Shown piece after piece: positions 43,561 to 51,828 of a stretch of DNA of 64,000 nucleotides (its first letter is position 1; every line of letters starts with the position of its first letter). Below the pieces are notes generated by a model, which searched no databases, was not told the origin of the DNA, and was given only the letters and a program-made list of their open reading frames with translations. The DNA is taken from assembly GCF_001513955.1 (NCBI RefSeq), contig NZ_KQ948147.1:196532-260531 (forward strand). Direction: 5' to 3'. Position numbers and translations under genes: made by a program. The DNA comes from Streptomyces pseudovenezuelae. GTDB taxonomy: Bacteria; Actinomycetota; Actinomycetes; Streptomycetales; Streptomycetaceae.

Positions 43561-44646
43561 ATGGCTCATGAGGTTCGTGCTGTCGTCGCCCGCGGGAAGG
43601 GCGCCCCGGTCTCGGTCGAGACGATCGTGGTCCCCGACCCCGGGCCCGGCGAGGCGCTGGTGAAGGTCGAGGCGTGCGGGGTCTGCCACACCGATCTCCA
43701 CTACCGGGAGGGCGGCATCAGCGACGACTTCCCCTTCCTCCTCGGACATGAGGCGGCCGGCCGCGTCGAGGCCGTGGGGGAGGGCGTCACCGGCGTCGGA
43801 CCGGGCGACTTCGTCATCCTCAACTGGCGTGCGGTGTGCGGTGCGTGCCGGGCGTGCAGCAGGGGCAGGCCCTGGTACTGCTTCGCCACCCGCAACGCGA
43901 CGCAGCCGATGACCCTGCTCGACGGCACCCCGCTCTCGCCCGCCCTCGGCATCGGCGCCTTCGCGGAGAAGACCCTGGTGGCCGCCGGGCAGTGCACCAA
44001 GGTGGACCCGGCGGCCCCGGCCACCGCGGCGGGACTGCTCGGCTGCGGTGTCATGGCGGGCTTCGGCGCGGCCGTGAACACCGGTGCCGTCGGCCGCGGG
44101 GACTCCGTCGCCGTCATCGGGTGCGGCGGGGTCGGCATGGCCGCCGTCGCGGGAGCGCGGCTCGCCGGCGCGACCAAGGTCATCGCCGTCGACGTCGACC
44201 CGCGCAAGCTGGAGCGGGCCACGGGGATGGGCGCCACCCATGTCGTCGACGGCTCCGCCACGGACGTCGTGGCGGCGGTGCGCGAGCTGACCGGCGGCTT
44301 CGGCGCCGACGTGGTCGTCGAGGCGGTCGGCCGCCCCGAGACGTACCGGCAGGCCTTCTACGCCCGCGACCTCGCCGGCACCGTCGTCCTGGTCGGTGTG
44401 CCCACCCCCGGGACGACACTGGAACTGCCGCTGCTCGACGTCTTCGGACGCGGGGGTGCCCTGAAGTCCAGCTGGTACGGCGACTGCCTGCCCTCACGGG
44501 ACTTCCCGGCGCTCGTCGACCTCTACCTGGACGGGCGCTTCGACCTGGACGTGTTCGTGTCCGAGACCATCGGTCTCGGGGACGTGGAGAAGGCGTTCGA
44601 GAAGATGCGCCGCGGAGAGGTGCTGCGCTCCGTGGTGGTCCTGTGA
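43561..44646 (+). CDS. mscR: S-(hydroxymethyl)mycothiol dehydrogenase (formaldehyde detoxification)
   Basis: 361 residues. Zinc-dependent long-chain alcohol dehydrogenase: catalytic zinc ligands Cys42 (ACGVCHTDLHY) and His63 (LLGHEAAG), structural zinc CGACRACSRGRPWYC (C-x2-C-x2-C-x7-C), NAD motif VIGCGGVGMAAV. Length and the NATQPMTLLDGTPLSPALGIGAFAE region match mycothiol-dependent formaldehyde dehydrogenases (MscR). Formaldehyde is the by-product of glycine betaine demethylation, so the gene belongs functionally with the oxygenase that follows. It carries the regulon operators. The usual companion, S-formylmycothiol hydrolase, is not next to it. Confidence 0.88.
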   Translation: MAHEVRAVVARGKGAPVSVETIVVPDPGPGEALVKVEACGVCHTDLHYREGGISDDFPFLLGHEAAGRVEAVGEGVTGVGPGDFVILNWRAVCGACRACSRGRPWYCFATRNATQPMTLLDGTPLSPALGIGAFAEKTLVAAGQCTKVDPAAPATAAGLLGCGVMAGFGAAVNTGAVGRGDSVAVIGCGGVGMAAVAGARLAGATKVIAVDVDPRKLERATGMGATHVVDGSATDVVAAVRELTGGFGADVVVEAVGRPETYRQAFYARDLAGTVVLVGVPTPGTTLELPLLDVFGRGGALKSSWYGDCLPSRDFPALVDLYLDGRFDLDVFVSETIGLGDVEKAFEKMRRGEVLRSVVVL

Positions 44647-44729
44647 GAGAGCCCTCGCCGTTGTTCATAGCGCACGATGTTGCGCAGGGGACAACGCGGA
44701 TTTCTGTCCGGGTCCGGCCTCTGGACGCC

Positions 44730-44798
44730 TTGACAAGGGTTTGTGGCCGCCCTCAAACTGACGTTGCGTTCAACGCAATCCGTTTCGCTATACGCACC
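44730..44798 (+). promoter_or_regulatory. Rieske ferredoxin promoter with two tandem betaine-regulon operators
   Basis: -35 TTGACA (44730-44735) and a -10 TCAAAC or CAAACT (44753-44759). Operator A is GTTGCG-TTCAA-CGCAAT (44763-44779) and operator B is GTTTCG-CTATA-CGCACC (44782-44798); centres 44771 and 44790 are 19 bp apart. The gene starts at 44807. Confidence 0.75.
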
Positions 44799-44806
44799 GA
44801 GGTGTC

Positions 44807-45169
44807 ATGATGATTCCCGCGTGCCGTCTCGTGGACCTTCCCCGAGGCGAGGCCTACCGGCTCGACATCGATCCGCCGGTCTCGGTGTTCCACACCGACG
44901 ACGGCGAGGTCTTCGCCATCGACGACACCTGCACCCATCAGGACGCCTCGCTCGCCGACGGCTGGCTGGAGGGCTGCGAGGTCGAATGCCCGCTGCACGC
45001 CTCGAAGTTCGACCTGCGGACGGGTGCCGTGGACGCCCCGCCGGCCAAGCGCCCGGTCCGCACCCACGAGGTCCGTGTCGAGGACGGCATGATCTACGTC
45101 CAGCTGTCCCTGGACGCGCCCAACCTGCCGCCCTGCGTCGCGGCCCGGCTGGCCGGCGGACCCGCGTGA
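44807..45169 (+). CDS. Rieske [2Fe-2S] ferredoxin of the betaine oxygenase
   Basis: 120 residues. The Rieske cluster is bound by Cys42-x-His44 (DTCTHQDASLADG) and Cys61-x2-His64 (ECPLHASKFD). It is the HcaC/BphF type that carries electrons between a flavoprotein reductase and an oxygenase. It overlaps the reductase gene (GTGA), and the oxygenase alpha subunit lies immediately downstream, so it presumably feeds that oxygenase. The start ATG 44807 is followed by a second ATG at 44810; either could serve. Confidence 0.88.
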   Translation: MMIPACRLVDLPRGEAYRLDIDPPVSVFHTDDGEVFAIDDTCTHQDASLADGWLEGCEVECPLHASKFDLRTGAVDAPPAKRPVRTHEVRVEDGMIYVQLSLDAPNLPPCVAARLAGGPA

Positions 45170-46326
45170 GGACGGTCGCCGTGGTCGGCGCCTCGCTCGC
45201 CGGTCTCTCGGCCGCGCGTTCACTGCGCAGGCAGGGCTTCGACGGGCGGCTCGTCGTCATCGGCGACGAACCGCACCGCCCGTACGACAGGCCCCCGTTG
45301 TCCAAGGAGTTCCTGGCCGGATCCCTGGCCGAGGCGGATCTCGCGCTGGAACCGGACGAGGAGGACCTGCGGGCCGAGTGGCTGCTCGGTGTCCGCGCCG
45401 TCGGTCTCGACGGCCCGCAGCGCGCCGTACGGCTCGCCGACGGCAGCGAGGTGCGGGCGGACGGCGTCGTCATCGCGACCGGCGCCGCCGCCCGGACCCT
45501 GCCCGGCACGGACGGCCTGGCCGGCGTGCACACCCTGCGCACCCTGGACGACGCCCGCGCCCTCCGTGACGAACTGGCCCTCGGGGGACGGCTGGTGGTG
45601 ATCGGCGGTGGGTTCATCGGCGCCGAGGTCGCCTCCACCGCGTACGCCCTCGGGCTCGACGTGACCGTCGTGGAAGCCGCCCCGACCCCCCTGGCCGGAC
45701 CCCTCGGCGAGACCATGGGCGGGATCGTCTCCGCCCTCCACGCCGACCACGGCGTACGGCTGTTGTGCGGGGTGGGCGTCAAGGGGCTGCGCGGCGGGAG
45801 CCGGGTCGAGGCCGTCCTGCTGGCGGACGGCCGCAGCGTCGGCGCCGACATCGTGGTCGTGGGGGTAGGCGCGCGTCCGTGCGTCGAGTGGCTCGCGGGC
45901 TCGGGGCTCGCCCTCGGCGACGGCGTCACCTGCGGCGCCGACGGCCGCACCGGCCTGGCCGGCGTGGTCGCGGTCGGGGACTGCGCCTCCTGGTACGACC
46001 CGCGCGCGGGCCTGCACCGCCGCGTCGAGCACTGGACCGGTGCCCGGGAGCGGCCCGACGCGGCCGTGACCGCGCTGCTGGCGGGCGGCGCGGTGGAACC
46101 GAGCGCGCCGAGGCCGCCGTACTTCTGGTCGGACCAGTACGGCGTGAAGATCCAGTTCGCCGGTCACGCGGCCGCCGCCGACAGCGTGACGATCGAGGAG
46201 GGCGCCCGGGACGAGCACAACGTCCTGGCCGTCTACCGGCGTTCCGGCCATCCGGTCGCCGTGCTCGGGATGAACCAGCCGCGGCTGTTCACGCGCTGGC
46301 GCAAGCAGCTCGCCGCGGCGGCCTGA
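45166..46326 (+). CDS. FAD-dependent ferredoxin reductase of the betaine oxygenase
   Basis: 386 residues from GTG 45166, which overlaps the ferredoxin stop. FAD motif VAVVGASLAGLSAARSLRRQG, NAD motif LVVIGGGFIGAEVASTAYALGLDVTVVE, and VVAVGDCASWYD near the flavin. C-terminal RRVEHWTGARE is the reductase_C domain of BphA4/HcaD/rubredoxin-reductase-type enzymes, which take electrons from NADH and pass them to a Rieske ferredoxin. It is expected to complete a three-part oxygenase system with the neighbours. Confidence 0.9.
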   Translation: MRTVAVVGASLAGLSAARSLRRQGFDGRLVVIGDEPHRPYDRPPLSKEFLAGSLAEADLALEPDEEDLRAEWLLGVRAVGLDGPQRAVRLADGSEVRADGVVIATGAAARTLPGTDGLAGVHTLRTLDDARALRDELALGGRLVVIGGGFIGAEVASTAYALGLDVTVVEAAPTPLAGPLGETMGGIVSALHADHGVRLLCGVGVKGLRGGSRVEAVLLADGRSVGADIVVVGVGARPCVEWLAGSGLALGDGVTCGADGRTGLAGVVAVGDCASWYDPRAGLHRRVEHWTGARERPDAAVTALLAGGAVEPSAPRPPYFWSDQYGVKIQFAGHAAAADSVTIEEGARDEHNVLAVYRRSGHPVAVLGMNQPRLFTRWRKQLAAAA

Positions 46327-46413
46327 CAGCACCGTCGCTGTCGCTCCGCCCGCAACGCCGTCCGCTCTTCCCGGCGTGCACCACCGGCCCACGACGTCCC
46401 TGAGGAGTGCACT

Positions 46414-47541
46414 GTGACCTCGACCAGCCTGCCGGACAGCCTGATCGCCACCCTCCCCGGCGCCTCCTACACGGATCCCGGCATCTTCGCCCAGGAGCAG
46501 GAGCACATCTTCGAAGCGATGTGGTTCTGCGCCGTCCGCGCCGCCGACCTGCCCAAACCCGGCGCCTTCAGGACCGTGCAGGTGGGCCGCGAGAGCATCC
46601 TGATCACGCGCGCCCGGGACGACTCGGTGCGCGCGTACTTCAACGTCTGCCGGCACCGGGGCGCCAGACTGTGCACGGAGGAGTCGGGAGAGGTCAAGCG
46701 GGCGTTCCAGTGTCCGTACCACGCCTGGACGTACGACCTGACGGGCAAGCTCGTGGCCGCGCCGAACCTGACGAAGATGCCGGACGTGGGCCGGACCGAG
46801 TACGGCCTGGCGAGCGTCGCGGTGCGTGAGTGGCTGGGCTATGTGTGGGTGTGCCTCGCCGAGAATCCGCCGCCCTTCGACGAGGTCGTCCAGGAGGTGG
46901 TCACGCGCCTCGGCGACACCGAGTCCATCGAGCACTACGACATCGACAACCTCCAGGTCGGCCGGCGGATCACGTACGACGTGAAGGCCAACTGGAAACT
47001 GATCATCGAGAACTTCATGGAGTGCTACCACTGCGCGACCATCCACCCCGAACTCACCGAGGTCCTCCCGGAGTTCGCCGACGGGTACGCCGCCCAGTAC
47101 TACGTGGGGCACGGCGCGGAGTTCGGCGAGGACGTCAGGGGCTTCACCGTCGACGGCTCGGAGGGGCTGGACCGGATCCCGGGAGTCTCCGAGGACCAGG
47201 ACCGCCGGTACTACGCGATCACCGTGCGGCCGCAGGTGTTCGTCAACCTCGTGCCCGACCACGTGATCTTCCACCGGATGTACCCGGTCGCCGCCGACCG
47301 CACGGTCGTGGAGTGCGACTGGCTGTACCTTCCGGACGTCGTGCAGAGCGGGAAGGACGTCAGCCGGTCGGTGGAGCTGTTCGACCGGGTCAACCGGCAG
47401 GACTTCGACGCGTGCGAGCGCACCCAGCCGGCCATGAGCTCACGGCTGTACGCCAAGGGCGGTGTCCTGGTCCCCAGCGAGCACCACATCGGCGCCTTCC
47501 ACGACTGGGTCCAGGCCCGGCTGGGGGCTCAGCCCAGGTAA
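46414..47541 (+). CDS. gbcA: Rieske oxygenase alpha subunit, quaternary-amine (glycine betaine) type
   Basis: 375 residues from GTG 46414 (GAGGAG upstream). Rieske ligands Cys79-x-His81 (NVCRHRGARLC) and Cys100-x2-His103 (CPYHAWTYD). Mononuclear iron site ENFMECYHCATIHPE with His206 and His211. The bridging acid is Glu203, as in CntA/Stc2/GbcA, rather than the Asp of aromatic-ring dioxygenases. This supports a quaternary ammonium substrate. The cluster around it makes glycine betaine the best guess (product dimethylglycine plus formaldehyde), but carnitine or stachydrine remain possible. The gene overlaps the convergent iclR by 13 bases. Unusually, it is paired with a separate ferredoxin and FAD reductase rather than a GbcB-like fused reductase. 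Confidence 0.88.
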   Translation: MTSTSLPDSLIATLPGASYTDPGIFAQEQEHIFEAMWFCAVRAADLPKPGAFRTVQVGRESILITRARDDSVRAYFNVCRHRGARLCTEESGEVKRAFQCPYHAWTYDLTGKLVAAPNLTKMPDVGRTEYGLASVAVREWLGYVWVCLAENPPPFDEVVQEVVTRLGDTESIEHYDIDNLQVGRRITYDVKANWKLIIENFMECYHCATIHPELTEVLPEFADGYAAQYYVGHGAEFGEDVRGFTVDGSEGLDRIPGVSEDQDRRYYAITVRPQVFVNLVPDHVIFHRMYPVAADRTVVECDWLYLPDVVQSGKDVSRSVELFDRVNRQDFDACERTQPAMSSRLYAKGGVLVPSEHHIGAFHDWVQARLGAQPR

Positions 47542-48326
47542 CCCATCCGGTGGCTGATCTCCTCGGCACCCTTGACCAGGACCGGGGCGAGCTCGTGCAG
47601 GCGCTCCTCGGAGAGCCGGTACGCGGGCCCCGAGGCGCTGAGCGCGGCGATGACCTCGCCGTCCCGGTCGCGGACCGGCGCGGCCATGGCGTGCAGACCG
47701 AGCTCCAGCTCCTCCAGGGCCCAGGCGTAACCCCGCTCCCGGGCCTCGGCGAGGTTCTTCTCCAGCTTGGTCTTCGCGGTGATGGTGCGCGGGGTGACCT
47801 TCTTCAGGCCGGTCTCCGTCAGCAGCGCGGCGCGCTCCTTGGCGGGCAGGTGGGCCAGCAGGATCTTGCCGCTCGACGTGGCGTGCAGCGGGGTCAGCTG
47901 GCCGACCCAGTTCTGCGCGGTGACGGCACCCGGGCCGCGCACCTGGTAGAGGTTGACCGCGTAGCGCTCCTGCATCACGGCGAGGTTCACCGTCTCGCCG
48001 ATCTCCTCGGCGAGGTCCTCGCAGACCGGGCGGCTCTGCTGGGTGATGTCGATGCGTCCGGTGACCGCGCCTGCCAGGCGCACGATGCCGAAACCGAGCC
48101 GGTACTTGCCGCGCTCACCCGCCTGTTCCACCAGGCCGCGCGCCTCCAGGGCGCCGAGCAGCCGGAACGCCGTGGACTTGTGCACGTCGATCTCGGCGGC
48201 CACCTCGCTGACCCCGGCCTCGCCGCGCTGGGCCAGGATCTCCATGACGTGAATGGCCCGGTCGACGGACTGCACTCCGCCGCTCGACGACCCTGTCGTT
48301 TCGTTATCCGGGTTGTAGTTGCTCAC
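47529..48326 (-). CDS. IclR-family regulator 1 of the choline/betaine island
   Basis: 265 residues from GTG 48326. IclR helix-turn-helix (about 18-75): GVQSVDRAIHVMEILAQRG, VHKSTAFRLLGALEARGLVEQ. The ligand-binding domain (about 85-260) includes SSGKILLAHLP, PVRDRDGEVIAALSASGP and YRLSEERL. It is very similar across its length to the second IclR gene at 58726-59517, and the HTH is nearly identical, so both should recognise the same operator. The start codon lies inside a perfect-half operator (48318-48334) and the -10 TATAGT (48338-48333) is 6 bases before it, so the message is leaderless and self-controlled. Ligand may be choline, betaine or a product. Confidence 0.9.
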   Translation of the reverse strand: MSNYNPDNETTGSSSGGVQSVDRAIHVMEILAQRGEAGVSEVAAEIDVHKSTAFRLLGALEARGLVEQAGERGKYRLGFGIVRLAGAVTGRIDITQQSRPVCEDLAEEIGETVNLAVMQERYAVNLYQVRGPGAVTAQNWVGQLTPLHATSSGKILLAHLPAKERAALLTETGLKKVTPRTITAKTKLEKNLAEARERGYAWALEELELGLHAMAAPVRDRDGEVIAALSASGPAYRLSEERLHELAPVLVKGAEEISHRMGYLG

Positions 48327-48338
48327 AACGCAACTATA
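48318..48338 (-). promoter_or_regulatory. Leaderless iclR1 promoter and betaine-regulon operator
   Basis: Operator GTTGCT-CACAA-CGCAAC (48318-48334) covers the GTG start codon at 48326. On the minus strand, TATAGT (48338-48333) is a near-perfect -10 placed 6 bases upstream of that GTG. A bound dimer would block its own transcription. A second, weak half-site (AACAAC, 48348-48353) lies 19 bp away. Confidence 0.7.
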
Positions 48339-48398
48339 CGGGGGGTAAACAACAAGGACGTGAGTCTGTTTCGGGGACCTCGTGCATGTGTCGTGTAA

Positions 48399-48434
48399 GT
48401 TGCGCGCTTCGCAACCTGGTGCGTATCACGCTAC
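48399..48434 (+). promoter_or_regulatory. betA promoter region with two tandem betaine-regulon operators
   Basis: Operator A is GTTGCG-CGCTT-CGCAAC (48399-48415), a perfect match to the motif. Operator B is GGTGCG-TATCA-CGCTAC (48418-48434). Centres 48407 and 48426 are 19 bp apart. The -10 candidate TCGTGT (48391-48396) is immediately upstream. The gene starts at 48484. Confidence 0.78.
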
Positions 48435-48483
48435 CCGTACTAGCATGCCGCGCGTATCGACGGCGCGAGCGAGACGAGGCACC

Positions 48484-50154
48484 ATGGCTCCCGAGCAGTA
48501 CGACTTCGTCATCGTCGGCGGTGGATCGGCCGGCAGCGCACTGGCCAACCGGCTCTCCGCCGACCCGGGCAACCGGGTACTGGTCCTGGAGGCCGGCCGG
48601 CCCGACTACCCGTGGGACGTCTTCATCCACATGCCCGCGGCGCTGACCTACCCGATCGGCAGCCGCTTCTACGACTGGAAGTACGAGTCCGAGCCCGAGC
48701 CGCACATGGGCGGCCGGCGCGTCTACCACGCCCGCGGCAAGGTGCTGGGCGGCTCCAGCAGCATCAACGGCATGATCTTCCAACGCGGCAACCCCCTGGA
48801 CTACGAGCGCTGGGCCGCCGATCCGGGCATGGAGACCTGGGACTACGCGCACTGTCTGCCGTACTTCAAGCGCATGGAGAACTGTCTCGCGGCCGACCCG
48901 GACGACGAGTTCCGCGGCCACGACGGCCCTCTCGTCCTGGAGCGCGGCCCGGCCACGAACCCGCTCTTCACCGCCTTCCAGAAGGCCACCGAGGAAGCCG
49001 GGTACGCGCCGACCGACGACGTCAACGGCTACCGGCAGGAGGGCTTCGCCAAGTTCGACCGCAACGTCCACCGCGGTCGCCGGCTCTCCGCCTCCAAGGC
49101 CTATCTGAAGCCCGTCAGGAAGCGGCCCAACCTCACCGTCCGGACGCGCGCCCTCGTCACCCGCGTCCTGTTCGAGGGCAAGAAGGCCGTCGGCGTCGAG
49201 TACCGGCGCGGCCGCGGGGCGCCCCGGCAGGTCCGCGCCGGGGAAGTCATTCTCTGCGGCGGTGCCATCAACTCCCCGCAGCTGCTCCAGCTCTCCGGCA
49301 TCGGCAACGCCGAGGAACTGCGCGCGCTCGGCATCGACGTCGTCCACGACCTGCCGGGCGTCGGCGAGAACCTGCAGGACCACCTGGAGGTGTACATCCA
49401 GTACGCCTGCAAGCAGCCCGTCTCCATGCAGCCGTACCTCGCGAAATGGCGGGCTCCCTTCATCGGCCTGCAGTGGCTCTTCCGCAAGGGCCCCGCCGCG
49501 ACCAACCACTTCGAGGCCGGCGGCTTCGCCCGGAGCAACGAGGACGTGGACTACCCCAACCTGATGTTCCACTTCCTGCCGATCGCGGTCCGCTACGACG
49601 GCTCCGTGCCCGCCGGCGGACACGGCTACCAGGTGCACGTGGGACCCATGTACTCCGACGCCCTCGGTTCCGTGAAGATCAGGAGCCGGGACCCCGAGGA
49701 GCACCCGGAGCTGCGCTTCAACTACCTGTCCACCGAACAGGACCGCCGCGAGTGGGTCGAGGCGATCCGCGTCGCGCGCAGGCTGCTCAACCAGCCCGCC
49801 CTCGCCCCCTACAACGCCGGGGAGATCTCGCCCGGCCCGTCCGTCGAGACCGACGAGGAGATCCTCGCCTGGGTCGCCAAGGACGGCGAGACCGCCCTGC
49901 ACCCCTCCTGCACCTGCAAGATGGGCACCGACGAGACGGCCGTCGTGGACCCCGCGAGCATGCGCGTGCACGGCGTCGAGGGGCTGCGGGTCGTCGACGC
50001 CTCGGTGATGCCCTACGTCACCAACGGCAACATCTACGCGCCGGTGATGATGATCGCGGAGAAGGCGGCCGACCTCATCCTCGGCAAGCAGCCGCTCGCG
50101 CCGTCCGAGGCCGTGTACTACCGGCACCGGGACGCCCGGACGCAGGCGGGGTAA
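48484..50154 (+). CDS. betA: Choline dehydrogenase (GMC oxidoreductase)
   Basis: 556 residues from ATG 48484. GMC motifs: N-terminal FAD site DFVIVGGGSAGSALANRLS, the first signature GKVLGGSSSINGMIFQRG, and the second, GAINSPQLLQLSGIG. C-terminal catalytic region CTCKMGTDETAVVDP and VVDASVMPYVTNGNIYAPVMMIAEKAAD includes the His/Asn pair. It oxidises choline to betaine aldehyde (and onward) with electrons to the respiratory chain. It is followed by betB, which has its own promoter and operators 185 bp away. Confidence 0.93.
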   Translation: MAPEQYDFVIVGGGSAGSALANRLSADPGNRVLVLEAGRPDYPWDVFIHMPAALTYPIGSRFYDWKYESEPEPHMGGRRVYHARGKVLGGSSSINGMIFQRGNPLDYERWAADPGMETWDYAHCLPYFKRMENCLAADPDDEFRGHDGPLVLERGPATNPLFTAFQKATEEAGYAPTDDVNGYRQEGFAKFDRNVHRGRRLSASKAYLKPVRKRPNLTVRTRALVTRVLFEGKKAVGVEYRRGRGAPRQVRAGEVILCGGAINSPQLLQLSGIGNAEELRALGIDVVHDLPGVGENLQDHLEVYIQYACKQPVSMQPYLAKWRAPFIGLQWLFRKGPAATNHFEAGGFARSNEDVDYPNLMFHFLPIAVRYDGSVPAGGHGYQVHVGPMYSDALGSVKIRSRDPEEHPELRFNYLSTEQDRREWVEAIRVARRLLNQPALAPYNAGEISPGPSVETDEEILAWVAKDGETALHPSCTCKMGTDETAVVDPASMRVHGVEGLRVVDASVMPYVTNGNIYAPVMMIAEKAADLILGKQPLAPSEAVYYRHRDARTQAG

Positions 50155-50249
50155 CGCGGATTTTTCGCGGGGCCGCTTGTACCCGAAACCGGCCGGGCTC
50201 CGGCGGTGCGCACGGCGTCCGCGTGCCCAAACCGTCATCCCCCAACCCC

Positions 50250-50314
50250 TTGACGTGGGTTGCCGCAGTCTCCAGAGTGTTCCACCACAAGCAATGCGAT
50301 GCGTCATGCGCAAC
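50250..50314 (+). promoter_or_regulatory. betB promoter with two tandem betaine-regulon operators
   Basis: -35 TTGACG (50250-50255), 17-bp spacer, -10 CAGAGT (50273-50278). Operator A is GTTCCA-CCACA-AGCAAT (50279-50295), weak on its left half, and operator B is GATGCG-TCATG-CGCAAC (50298-50314), one mismatch. Centres 50287 and 50306 are 19 bp apart. Because B contains the ATG at 50306, the start at GTG 50339 is favoured. Confidence 0.75.
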
Positions 50315-50338
50315 GAAATCGCTCGAAGGGCTCCCGAC

Positions 50339-51808
50339 GTGGCAGACCTGTACGTGGACGGTGAATGGCGGGAGCCGGTGGCCGGAGGCCATCGGGAGAT
50401 CCGTTGCCCCGCTGACGGCACGCTCTCCGCGACCGTGTCCGAGGGGACCCGGCCCGACAGTGAGGCGGCCGTCGCCGCCGCCCGCCGGGCCTTCGACGAG
50501 GGGCCCTGGCCGCACACCCCCGAGCGTGAGCGCGGCGCCCTGCTGCTGCGCACCGCCGACCTGATCGAGCGCGACGCCAAGGAGTTCGCCCGCGCCGAGT
50601 CGCTGGACACCGGCAAGCGGCTGGTGGAGAGCGAGTACGACATCGCCGACGTCGTCTCCTGTCTTCGCTACTACGGCGGGCTCGGCGGCACCGACGCCGG
50701 TCGCGTGATCGACACCGGCCGGGACGACGCCGTCAGCCGCGTGGTCCACGAGCCGATCGGGGTCTGCGGACTGATCACACCCTGGAACTACCCTCTGTTG
50801 CAAGCGAGTTGGAAGGTGGCCCCGGCCCTTCTCGCCGGCAACACGATCGTCCTCAAGCCCAGCGAGCTCACCCCCTCCACCTCGATCCTGCTGATGAGGG
50901 CGTTGGAGGAAGCCGGACTGCCCGCCGGCGCGGCCAACCTCGTCCTCGGTACCGGACCCGAGGTGGGCGCGCCGCTCTCCGAGGATCCCCGCGTCGACAT
51001 GGTGTCCTTCACCGGAGGCGTGGAGACCGGCAAGCGGATCATGGCCACCGCCGCCGCGACCGTGAAGAAGGTCGCGCTGGAACTCGGTGGCAAGAACCCC
51101 AACGTCGTCTTCGCCGACGCCGACTTCGAGACGGCCGTGGACTTCGCGCTCACGGCCGTCTTCCTGCATTCGGGGCAGGTCTGCTCGGCCGGTGCCCGGC
51201 TGATCGTCGAGGACTCGCTGCACGACCGCTTCGTCGACGAGGTGGTCCGCCGGGCCCGGCAGATCCGCCTGGGCGGGCCCTTCGACCCCGAGGCCGAGAC
51301 CGGTGCGCTGATCTCCGCGCAGCACCTGGAGAAGGTCGAGGCATACGTCGCCGCGGGCGTCGCCGAGGGTGCCGTCCTGCGCTGCGGCGGCGCACGACCC
51401 GCCGACCCGGACCTCGCCGGCGGCCACTACTACCCGCCCACCGTGCTCGACGAGTGCCGGCAGGACATGCGGGTGGTGCACGAGGAGTCCTTCGGGTCGG
51501 TGCTGACCGTGGAGCGCTTCACCGGGGAGGACGACGCCGTACGCATCGCCAACGACACCGAGTACGGCCTCGCCGGGGCGGTCTGGACGCAGGACGCGGG
51601 CAAGGCCCAGCGGGTCGCCCGCCGGCTGCGGCACGGCACCGTGTGGATCAACGACTACCACCCCTATGTGCCGCAGGCCGAGTGGGGTGGCTTCGGGCAC
51701 TCCGGTGTGGGCCGGGAACTGGGACCGACCGGCCTCGACGAGTACCGCGAGCCCAAGCACATCTGGCAGAACATCCAACCCCGGCCGCAGCACTGGTTCC
51801 GCGGCTGA
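50339..51808 (+). CDS. betB: Betaine aldehyde dehydrogenase
   Basis: 489 residues from the GTG at 50339 (GAAGGG upstream; the ATG at 50306 sits inside an operator and has no ribosome site). ALDH motifs: ITPWNYPLLQASWKVAPALLAGN, FTGGVETGKRIM, LELGGKNPNVVFADAD, and catalytic Cys in HSGQVCSAGARL. The Trp/Tyr-rich C-terminus (VWINDYHPYVPQAEWGG) fits the BADH group. It oxidises betaine aldehyde to glycine betaine with NAD(P). The opuA/proU transporter starts 20 bases downstream, so betB-proV-proW-proX is one operon. Confidence 0.92.
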   Translation: MADLYVDGEWREPVAGGHREIRCPADGTLSATVSEGTRPDSEAAVAAARRAFDEGPWPHTPERERGALLLRTADLIERDAKEFARAESLDTGKRLVESEYDIADVVSCLRYYGGLGGTDAGRVIDTGRDDAVSRVVHEPIGVCGLITPWNYPLLQASWKVAPALLAGNTIVLKPSELTPSTSILLMRALEEAGLPAGAANLVLGTGPEVGAPLSEDPRVDMVSFTGGVETGKRIMATAAATVKKVALELGGKNPNVVFADADFETAVDFALTAVFLHSGQVCSAGARLIVEDSLHDRFVDEVVRRARQIRLGGPFDPEAETGALISAQHLEKVEAYVAAGVAEGAVLRCGGARPADPDLAGGHYYPPTVLDECRQDMRVVHEESFGSVLTVERFTGEDDAVRIANDTEYGLAGAVWTQDAGKAQRVARRLRHGTVWINDYHPYVPQAEWGGFGHSGVGRELGPTGLDEYREPKHIWQNIQPRPQHWFRG

Positions 51809-51828
51809 ACGCCGAGAAGAGGTCGACC

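Noticed and set aside
46340..46356. GTCGCT-CCGCC-CGCAAC before the Rieske oxygenase as another regulon operator
   Set aside because: Single copy with two mismatches, no paired copy at 19 bp and no promoter nearby. The oxygenase is more likely read from the ferredoxin promoter.
50306..50338. ATG 50306 as betB start
   Set aside because: It lies within an operator half-site and lacks a Shine-Dalgarno; GTG 50339 gives the normal BADH length.
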